Assembly (NCBI GenBank): GCA_015680685.1
Contig: MNCI01003714.1
Location: 50,997-104,138, forward strand
Source: Gnetum montanum
Lineage: Eukaryota > Streptophyta > Gnetopsida > Gnetales > Gnetaceae
Direction of reading: 5' to 3'
DNA length: 53,142 nucleotides
How positions within the stretch are numbered: position 1 is the stretch's first letter; each line of letters opens with the position of its first letter. Below are positions 44,788-53,142 of this stretch, piece by piece. Position numbers and translations under genes: made by a program. The notes beneath the pieces are model-generated. The model was not told the DNA's origin. It made no database searches and saw only the letters and a list, made by a program, of their open reading frames with translations.

Positions 44788-47300
44788 ATGGCTTCACATA
44801 ATGATCAACTATCACTTGCCAAGGAAATAAGAAGACGTAGTGACAAAACTGCTAATGAAGAAGATTGGGGAATGCCAATGTAGACACGTATTACTTATGA
44901 TCACATTGATCCATATCATCTAGAATTTACCTTCATATTCCATCAAGACAAATAACTAAGATGGAGAGACATGCAAGAAAACATAGTCCTGCCTCTTGAA
45001 CATGCAGCACTAAACATGATACAAACTACTCTAAAGGGAATGCATTTGGACCAGATTCAAGAAGGGTGTCATGTGACTCCACACATGACTAGATCCTATG
45101 AATTCACAAAGGAGCAAATGAGAAGAGATGTTGCCATGGAAATCAAACATATACACAACAAGAGGAAGCAAACTAACACATATGTTATCATAGAAGAGCT
45201 TGATGATGATTAGTTCATTTTGGAACAACTCCACATGAACCATGAGGAGCCATCAAATACACCTATCATCAGGCTAGAAGAACCTATCAAAGCCCAACTT
45301 CACTCTACCCTAGTAGAGCCACACAAGGGTGAGGCTACTACCTCAAGATACAAGTGGGACTCTAGGCCAAGGGTCCTACTAAGTCCTATAAGGAAACTCA
45401 AAAGAGTCATGAAAGGAGAACCAATCGACATCATTCTCTTACTACTTCCTCTACTTCATCATGATCGTTAGAGGACTATGATAGGAGACAACACAAGTAT
45501 TGAGACTTTGATAAGGAAAAGAGAAGAGCTCATGATCATCATGAACAATACTCAAGGTATTCTGATTCAGAAGATGAGGAGTATAAGAGAAGAAGGCATA
45601 GATATAGAAGAGAGGATCAAGAGAGGCACAAGCATAGAAGGGGTCACTACTACCACAAAGCCTATGAACTTGATCATGATGATGAATCCCTTATGGCAAC
45701 TTGGAACATGATCAACATTCAGGAAGTAGTCTACATACTAGCCAAATGTGTGATAGATAGCTAAATCAAGTGGCTAAATATGAATAATATGCCTTGATTT
45801 GAAGGAGGTTACAATGCTAATCCATAGCATTACCTTCAAGCATTCCATGATGCTTGTGCCCTTTAAAACATAGAGAATGATTAGTAGAAATTAAGGCTAT
45901 TTCCTAGAACACTTGTGAAGGAAGTGAAAAGTTGGTGTAAGTCACTAGAACCTGAATCTAGTAGAATCTAGAGTACCATGCTTGAAATTTTTAATGAAAA
46001 ATATCAGACATATTCATGAGTATCAAACCTAAAAAAGAAAATCCAAAACTAGAAGCAAGGAACTCACAAGACCCTTGATGTAGTAATGGACAGATATTAT
46101 TCACTATTACATAGATGCCTAGGCCACAAATTTTCATCAAAGCAACAACTAAGGCACATCATGGATGGGCTGAGAAGCAAAGCAAGAGAGACCCTTGGGG
46201 TTTATACCCAAGGAAGACTATCAAAATTAACCATCCATCAAATTCAAAGACTCATCAATCAAGTGGCAAAAGAAGAATGAGAACTCAGAAAAAAGGAATT
46301 ATCTGAAGAATACAATAGGGATCCATTAATCTGAAAAAGAGATGCATGGTTGTGTGATACTCAAGAGAAAGAAACCTTGGACCAAGTCATCATGAAAGAG
46401 ATGTTGCTGATTCAAAAATTTGTTGCTGATGTAGTAATACAGGTAGCGAAAATGTGGATGGGCTGAGAAGCAAAACACAAGAGATCCTTGAGGTTTATAC
46501 CCAAGGAAGACTATTAGAATTAACCATCCATTGGATTCAAAGACTCATCGATCAAGTGGCAAAAGAAGAAGGAGAACTTCAAAAAAGGAATTAGCTGAAG
46601 AATACAATAGGGATCCATCAATCCAAAAAAGAGATGCATGGGTGTGTGATACTTATGAGGAAGAAACCTTGGACCAAGTCATCATGAAAGAAATGCTGTC
46701 AATTCAGAAATTTTTTGCCAATGTAGTAGTACAGGTAGCAAAAATGTGGGATTCGGTAGATGAACAATGTACAGTAGCACTAAATATTGTAGAGGATAAA
46801 GTAGAAAAAGCACTCAACAGAGGCAGATACAAAAAGAAGAAGAAAGAATTTGGACAAAAGGGCAAAGTTGCTTTAGTAGCTGGGTACTCAAACACCAGCT
46901 ACACAAATGATGAAGGTTGCACTATGTACTAGTACGAACATCCTAAGGGATGTTGTCTAGTCATGGTACATCTACAAGAAATTGGGGCATACACACTTAA
47001 CCCATGATTTGTTCAAAAGAAAATGTCCAAATATTTGCCTTATTCTCAAGGTAACTACAGACGACAACCTCAACCAACGTACTATCCTACTGAAGCCTTG
47101 CTGTAGCCATAGGAGCACTACTATCAACAGTGGCAGCAACCACAATTATGGGCCATGCCACCACCGCACCAATAGTATCTATACCGATAACTTGATCCTT
47201 ATGGGTACTATGTCTAGTATCCAATTTTACTAGCGAATGCCATTGTTCAAATTCCACAATATCACCCACCTCAACACCATCAACTGACACCACTAAAGGA
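44788..47300 (+). pseudogene. gag of element D
   Basis: ATG at 44788 (MASHNDQLSLAKEIRRRS). Charged N-terminus, an Arg/His-rich stretch (about 45540-45690, RRRHRYRREDQERHKHRRG) ending in DDESLMATWNM, capsid core with DRYYSLLHRCLGHKF and IMDGLRSKARETLGVY (46086-46280), helical spacer with an in-frame ~294-bp duplication, a decayed knuckle near 46915-46950 (C..Y...H....C) and a Pro/Gln-rich tail. Many stops and shifts. Corresponds throughout to E gag. Confidence 0.83.
46162..46749 (+). repeat. ~294-bp tandem duplication inside gag of element D
   Basis: TGGATGGGCTGAGAAGC at 46162 recurs at 46456, and the copies run to about 46455 and 46749. The period, 294, is a multiple of three (98 codons). 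The copies differ at scattered sites. Confidence 0.85.
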
Positions 47301-47683
47301 CTAATCTAAACTTGCACATGCACTCCGCAAGTAGCTAATCTTTCAAATCCCTACCCAAATCCTTTGCCACTAGTGCCACCACCCATAATGCAGGGTGAAC
47401 TACCATCACAGCCACAACAAAAAAATGCTACAAGGGTAATAAATGTATGGATATAAGATCTCACCAGCAATGCTAAGGGCTAAACAAAGAAATGTCCTTT
47501 CTTTAGGACGAGTCTATAGAAGACTGGAAAAATAGGAGCTTTATCAAGACCATCTTCTCCTAAAATATATCTTCTCACTCTTAACAAGCTTTTGTCATCA
47601 TTAGGTCTAAAACTATAGAGTATCATGCTCATTGCAATTGTTACCAATTCGATTAAAGCAGGGCTACTCTCGCAGAAGTGAAT

Positions 47684-48518
47684 TGACCCAGGAGTTCCTT
47701 TGATCTATCTATGGGTAACTGGGAATATACCATGCAAAGCTCTATTAGACTCAAGTTCTAAAGTCAATTTAATCTCCTACGACACATATCAAATATGGAA
47801 CCTACCATCATTTAAGGAATGCAACATCACGTTGGAGCTTGCACATCAATCTGTTGCCATTCCTTTGGGATAGATTGATGACATAGTGACCACTATCAAT
47901 GGGTGGTCCTACCCAGTAGAGTTCTTGGTGATCAACATGAAGGATACTAATAAGGAATGTCCAATCATCATGGGGATGGCATGGCTTAGCATGATTGATG
48001 CTAGGTTAAACATGAGAGATTTATTCGTGGAGATCTCGAAAGAGGACAAACATGGAGCCATCCATACACAAAGAATTCCATGCATAATTGCTAAAAGAGA
48101 AGGGTGCAATAGTCGACAGAATATTCAAAGTACTAACATAGACACCATACCAGTCCATAGTAATAATGAAACACAAATGTGTATAAAAAGAAGAGCAGAA
48201 GCCACAAAACCAAAAGACATCCTATGGCCATGAACTGAGAACCTTAATTTGTCAAACCTATGCATGGATACACATGAACCACTTACTAATCCCTATCCAA
48301 AGAAAATAACTCCAACTAAGGACTTGGAAACAAAAATATTAACTCATAAACACATACCAGTGGGAAAGGAAAACAAGAACTTAGATGATCAAAACTCAAC
48401 TATCATCAAGATCACATGGGATAATCATAACAAAGTTAAAACCCTAAAGATGGTAAGAGAACCATCCAAAGTGTATGATCTAGGAGATCTAGGGAGCATT
48501 TTCCAAACACTTGCCTAA
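47684..48518 (+). pseudogene. Aspartyl protease region of element D
   Basis: Retrotransposon protease that would cleave the gag-pol precursor. Reads CKALLDSSSKVNLISYDTY, where plant Athila/Ty3 copies have D-(L/S)-G-(A/S)-S-(I/V)-N-L, so the glycine after the catalytic Asp is Ser. It continues with ITLELAHQSVAIPLG and a flap-like stretch, then the closing PIIMGMAWL (usual PIILGRPFL). A stop near 47874 and the missing Gly indicate an inactive copy. The open tail to 48518 is not recognised. Confidence 0.8.
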
Positions 48519-48559
48519 GAGTTTAGTCATTAGGAAGACACCCTATCATGATCTAGGAA

Positions 48560-48740
48560 TTAATAAGTGTTTTTTCATTTTCTTTTACATTTTTCTCATT
48601 CTTTAATACTTTCTCATTTCTTCAATCTTTCACATTATTTAATATTTTTCAATTCTTTTAACATTTTTCATTCTTTAAACTTTTTCATAATTTTTATCAT
48701 CTTTTTCATTTCTTTTATACTTTGTTTTAAACCCTTTGTA
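48560..48740 (+). repeat. Pyrimidine-rich low-complexity stretch after the D coding region
   Basis: Runs of TTTTTCATT/TTCTTT. Counterparts (A-rich on plus strand) follow the coding part of B (9000-9100), E (35630-35790) and F (52680-52810). Short reading frames here are compositional. Confidence 0.75.
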
Positions 48741-50010
48741 AATAATTTTTGATCATTAATAAGACACATTTAAATAAAAGCAAGATGTAGCCCAATGAGA
48801 TGAAGATTTCTATATGTTATCAAGTCATAAAAGTGATTATTTTCACAGTGAACCCACAACATCCATCCATCCATTCCATTAATAAGAGGTTCTTACCATG
48901 GCCATAATGATATTCTTTCCATCAACAAACTAAGAAGAAACTTTTCATCATCATGCCTGGATAGAAAAGTAAAGAACCAAGGGGGAATGAAAAGGGTTTA
49001 ACATCAAGGGAACTTGTGGATTCTTTTTGGATTATTATTGTAAGTTCTATCATGTTACTAAGGTTGCATTATATCCTTGTAGATCTAATGAAAAATGGGA
49101 GTAAGAGTAAAATAAGTGCTACCTTAAAAAGGTTAACACAAATAACAAATAAAGGGCACAAAATAAGTTTCTAGGAGTTCCATTGGAAAGACATGTTATC
49201 CATGCCTAAAGGTAGGCAGCTTCCTAGAAATGTAAAAATAAAAATAAATTGCCATGAATAAACTCCTTCCTTGGACAATATGTCAAGTGATGATACTCCT
49301 TATAACATTGATAGTCTTATGACTATAATCTCAAGAGATAAATGATGCAATGTCACTGGATGTCGTCTAGACTTGGTTTGAATCTTGGACACAAAGGCTA
49401 GTGATCACTTAAATCACTAATAAAACACAAGAATTCATTATGTCTATGGTAAGACATGTCATATCCCGATTTCTGCAATTCCTTCTCAAACGATTTCATC
49501 TTACTATTTGAATAATCATAACTTATGATTTTTTGTAACATAGATTTATTTTACCAATTTGGTGGTACTAATATGTGTGTTTTGCTAAATAGGTATGCAT
49601 TACAGTCAACTCTTTAAGTGCCTAAGGACACTTCTAGGCATGGTTATACAAGGACATTTAGGGTTGGAGCCTACTTTGGGGAGGATCCATTTGTATAAGC
49701 TTTGTATTTCATACTTGCCAAGCAATTCCACATCATCTTGAGCCTTCCAATTCCAATAAATAACAATAGATACTTCCTATATCATTCACACTATTTGTTA
49801 TAATACCACAACAATGTTGTCTTTCTCATCCATTCCATCAATACCTCATATACTTTTGTAGCCCAAGATTCCTTAATTATAGACTTTCAATGCTTATTTT
49901 CCACAACTAAAGCATCATCTCCATATCAAAACCCTTTCAACAAGATGCATATCTTCTAACTATCCTGTAAGATTTTTTTTTTTTGAGAAAACCATTCAGA
50001 AATTTTGATT
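48741..50010 (+). other. Conserved noncoding module of element D
   Basis: Has the same boxes as A 1600-2690: ACATCAAGGGAACTTGTGGA near 49001, CCTTGTAGATCTAATGAAAA near 49075, AAGACATGTTATCCATGCC near 49187, and ACATTTAGGGTTGGAGCCTA near 49652. No gene. Confidence 0.68.
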
Positions 50011-50019
50011 TTTCTATAG

Positions 50020-50111
50020 TGACATCATATCTACAATATCGCAAGCACCTACGGTATCACATCTACAATGTCACATTTATGATATCGCACCCATAAAAAC
50101 TCTATATAGTG
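50020..50111 (+). promoter_or_regulatory. Internal U3-like segment of element D with TATA box
   Basis: ACAATATCGC, GGTATCACA, TGATATCGCACCC followed by CTCTATATAG (50100-50109). Counterpart of A 2735-2830. Element F starts two bases after the TATA element. Confidence 0.45.
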
Positions 50112-50936
50112 TGATGAGTGGTGAGGTACCCCTACACTCAACCATACGAATACGAGCGTTACACGTGCAATCCGGTCGAACTCCGCAGACTAAGTGCCTA
50201 CACGCCTTATGGAACACTTAAGGTTAATCATTTGTTTTCCTCCCAGACTTACTTGTATTTGTCACAGTTGTATGATTAAGTAAGTCTAAGGTATGTGATT
50301 TTTATATCTTTTATGTTTTATCGCCTATGCTAATGAGGGAAAGGGTGAAGAGACTAAGTAACTAACTTTAACTAACTAAGTTCTAATGCCTAGCATCAGT
50401 ATCCATTCCCACTTGTCATTCACACCCTGAGCCAATGCAACCTTTTGGGATTACCAAATGCTATTCATTGCTGGGATTACCAAGCGTAACGCATGTGCTT
50501 GAAGTGGTCATACTGAATGCACTTAACTAGGAGTTAAGCGTTGAGAGAGATTTAATTAACTAATAAAGAATTTAATGATGAACAATAAATAACAATAATT
50601 AAAGTCCTATGTAGCTTAGTCCATGCACTGCAAGGTTTATCCAAAAGTTCATCTTTATTTATGTACACAAACTTGTGCTCAGGTACAATATTTGCTCGAA
50701 TAAAGATCCGTTCACTTTGGAGCTCTTACTACAGGCACATGGAAATTATTCTATCTCTGGAGAGGTAAAACTGCCAGAGTTTCGCTAAGGGTCTAGATCT
50801 AGATGAGAAATAAGGGAGAGCCACCTCTTATTTATAGACTTGGTGGTGCACTGTGATATCGCGTACGTGATATCGTGGGGGAAGATGCGATATTGCGTAC
50901 ACGATATCGCGGCCCATGCAATATTGCGTCCCATCA
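50112..50936 (-). repeat. 3' LTR of element F
   Basis: 825 bp, TGATGAGT...TCCCATCA. TATA complement at 50828-50837. Three GATATC cores plus GATATT/AATATT variants at 50853-50925. Confidence 0.9.
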
Positions 50937-50952
50937 TACTCCCATGACTGAA
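50937..50952 (-). promoter_or_regulatory. Polypurine tract of element F
   Basis: The minus strand reads CAGTCATGGGAGTA next to the LTR, preceded by the AAGGACAATTTTTTATTC stretch typical of this family's 3' end. Confidence 0.62.
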
Positions 50953-52913
50953 TAAAAAATTGTCCTTGAGTTCCTTACAAAATATTGGCAAGGTATGGGA
51001 TTATTGACTTGAATGGAACTAATGGTGAATCGGATGACATGTGAATAGATCATCATTACAGAACATGACAAAACTGGTGTTCACAACAAAAGGAGTGAAC
51101 ACTTTATACATTTGACATCAGGCCTTATTTGGTAGCTAAGAGAGAAGAGAGAAGAAGTTTGTTGCTGCCAATGCCAAGATTGCACCTTTCGTTGTTTATC
51201 CGTAAGCGCACCATCCATCTCATTCCTTGCATAGCTACTTTAGCACCGATCCATTCCAAGTGTTCCCTCCAGATCCAATCCGTTGTTGTATGATTGCCAT
51301 TTGCACACACAAAACAGTCTTATATTAGCAAGGGTAAATGAATTTCAATGCACCTAATACCTTACTTCGGTGAAAGGTCCATTGGCTAGGTTGTGGTATG
51401 GCTAATACGGGTCTGGAAATATAATATTGGCAACTACTGAAGGTGTAGGGGTTTGGAGAAAATCAAAAAAACTGGGTCAGGACCCCCATGACTAAGATCG
51501 AACCTCCAATAGCGATAGAATGGAGAAAGAAAAGGAATAAGCAAGATGGATAAAAAGAGACAACTGTAACGTCAATGAAATGGATGTCAATATGGAAATG
51601 AACAAAATAAGGTTGATTGCAAAAAATTTTAAGGGAAATAAATTAACTGATGCACCAAAGAGGAATGCCAATGGGTCCTCCCCAAAGCAGGTGCATGCCC
51701 TTAATGCCCGAAGAATCCCACATTCAAAGAGTGCGTAGGCTCAAGGGATGTCATTTGGAACAAGAGTTAAATTCTTAACTGCAAGAATTTACTAAAAAGA
51801 AAACAATGCATCAACCAAAATATACACTAATGATACAACTGGTAATGAGGTGAACAATGAAGGAAGAATGATGGAAAGAATAGAATGGAATGGAGTCTCA
51901 AGAACAAGATGATGTACAGCCCCTTATGTGTTTGATGATTAATGTGACTTAGCAGATCCCATTCCAAATCCGACCTCAAACAAACCACATCCAGTAACAT
52001 CACATTAATACATTCGGCCAATCCATCCACTTGAAGTAACAAGAATGCCTTCTCCAAAGAGCCACCACCATTCCGATGAAACAAAAGATGAGAAGATAGG
52101 AAGCAAGAAGGACCTTAGTTAGAGGGAACATGTTTATTTTAGTTCTATAACCAGTGATTGTAGCCCAAATATTTATTTCATCTAAGGGGTATGCTTTGAA
52201 TTCCCACCGATTTTTTTTATGTTTGTATTTTTCATGAGAACCACACCATGTAAAGACTTATTATTTTTATTTTTATTCACTCAGCTTCCTGATGATTGGG
52301 TAACATTGAAATGGTAAGCAAACTCAAGAAGAAAAATGTCCAAGCACCCAAGAGAATGGCCAACACAAATGCATCAAGTTTCCTTGAAGCCACACCCTTT
52401 TCAATCCTTGAGTCCTTCCTTAGTTTGAGAAATACCCAGTCACCAATTCTTTATAGTTCTTATTTAGAAAGGGACTGTACATTTCCCAAGCCAAGAGAGA
52501 CCATAGAAATTTGTGGATGTATGGATGAAGTGGACTCATTGCCTATCATATCAAAAGAACCATACCTTAGTATCAACATCGTAACTTAAAGGTAAAAACC
52601 AAACATTAGCAACCAGTAAGAAATAGTTCATACCATCGTTAAAGCACTTATTAGGTGACAAACTTAACAAAATGGATAAGAAACACACACACACACACAC
52701 AAATAAAAGAAAAATTATGAACAATGATGTAAAAAAAAAACAAGAAGAGTTAAAGAAATTTGTAAAACAAAAATGTGCAAAAAAAATGTGTAAAAAAAAA
52801 AACTAAAAAGAATTAAGGGCCTCAAATGATTAGTACAGGTGGCCATCTCCCCCATGACTGAATTGAAGGGGGGAGATTCGAAATAACAAGCAAGGTTGTG
52901 CATTATCATAGGT
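50953..52913 (-). other. Noncoding 3' region of element F
   Basis: No gene. Shares boxes with E: TTTCCTTGAAGCCACACCC near 52379, ATAACCAGTGATTGTAGCCC near 52148, A-rich runs 52680-52810 including an (AC)n microsatellite (about 52684-52700), and a purine tract complement CCATCTCCCCCATGA at 52843-52857 just after the integrase stop. Confidence 0.65.
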
Positions 52914-53141
52914 TTAAGTTGCACTGGCTATTCTTGGTTCATGGAAAGGTTTGGTTTGTTGCACATTGACCAATAATCTCTTATTAGGGCTTTTAGGCTT
53001 GTATATTTTCATGGCTCTTGAGGGAAAGATCATATGAATAATGTAGTGTCCTTCCCACAATGCTTGAAATTTTGTACATTGTGGTACATGCGTGGGGTTC
53101 CAGTAAAGGACCTTGTCTCTTGGTTGATACTTAACCCTTCG
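52914..53141 (-). CDS. Integrase C-terminal end of element F pol (partial, open)
   Basis: 75 codons without a stop, ending TAA at 52916-52914; the 5' part is beyond the window. Motifs: KYQPRDKVLYWNP, then CTKFQALWEGHYIIHMI, the SH3-like C-terminal DNA-binding fold of Ty3-type integrases (pattern DKV-L...KF...WEGPY), and closing LLVNVQQTKPFHE, which resembles the VNGQRLKPY ending common in plant Ty3/Athila pol. Integrase joins the cDNA into chromosomes. The lack of stops contrasts with every other coding relic of the superfamily here, but the fragment is short. Confidence 0.72.
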   Translation of the reverse strand, partial: RRVKYQPRDKVLYWNPTHVPQCTKFQALWEGHYIIHMIFPSRAMKIYKPKSPNKRLLVNVQQTKPFHEPRIASAT

Positions 53142-53142
53142 A

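Larger units (their letters stand above)
43768..50111 (+). mobile_element. Element D: gag-protease Athila-like element, cut by element F
   Basis: Plus-strand order: 5' LTR, PBS, gag, protease, pyrimidine-rich spacer, conserved noncoding module, internal U3-like segment. At 50112 element F begins, so the rest of D must lie beyond the window. No RT or integrase occurs between protease and the noncoding module, so D also appears non-autonomous. Confidence 0.82.
50112..53142 (-). mobile_element. Element F: Athila-like element with pol, 5' part beyond the right edge
   Basis: Minus-strand: integrase C-terminus at the window edge, noncoding 3' region, PPT, 3' LTR (50112-50936). It is the only member of the superfamily here with any pol sequence, so its lineage is a candidate source of the enzymes used by the others. 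It inserted into D; its second TSD is out of view. Confidence 0.82.

Noticed and set aside
48567-48752. Phe/Ser-rich small protein frame
   Set aside because: Translation of a pyrimidine-rich low-complexity tract with counterparts in other elements where no frame is kept.

Overview
The window looks like repeat-dense nuclear DNA from a large-genome seed plant. It contains nested and decayed LTR retrotransposons, one LINE, a fragment of an intron-containing transporter gene, plant-style splice sites, LTR TATA boxes and AATAAA signals. There is no sign of prokaryotic gene organisation. The repeat load and old nested copies would fit a gymnosperm, but that is inference. The record has a 993-base run of N (21264-22256) and four single-N joins (1599, 12155, 38994, 39831), two of which sit between duplicated flanks.

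Layout. (1) 1-13675: plus-strand element A, a Ty3/Athila-like family member with LTR ends TGATGAGT...ACTCATCA. It holds a broken gag, a noncoding block with its own U3-like promoter, and a second gene (ORF2) resembling the 'putative plant transposon protein' domain followed by coiled coil. Element B, a minus-strand relative (5559-12205), sits inside ORF2. It has both LTRs and a perfect CCTGC target-site duplication (TSD). (2) 13676-23362: unrecognised AT-rich flank, then a degenerate minus-strand Ty1/copia element G that contains the gap. (3) 23363-30783: element H, with intact LTRs, an initiator-Met PBS, a CTTTT TSD and no recognisable coding (LARD-like). A solo LTR (K) of the A/B superfamily lies inside it. 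(4) 31430-33775: a broken plus-strand LINE. (5) 33776-39395: minus-strand element E (Athila-like, gag only), whose 5' LTR is split by solo LTR L (38464-39311, TSD ATGAG). (6) 39832-43767: the only non-transposon region. It has three minus-strand exons of an AAAP-type (proline-transporter-like) gene fragment, then four ~163-bp tandem repeats. (7) 43768-50111: plus-strand element D (5' LTR, Asp-type PBS, broken gag and protease), cut by (8) minus-strand element F (50112 to the right edge). F has an LTR, a noncoding 3' region and an open integrase C-terminus.

A, B, D, E, F, K and L form one superfamily: same LTR termini, same Asp-tRNA-like PBS where visible, GATATC-rich U3, the same TATA context, and in A, B, D, E and F a shared noncoding module. 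In what is visible here, only F carries pol sequence; A, B and E are gag-type and D is gag-protease, so these look non-autonomous. The most unusual points are the extra ORF2 behind an internal LTR-like promoter, a mosaic solo LTR (K), repeated internal polypurine-tract look-alikes, and repeated insertion of the family into itself.
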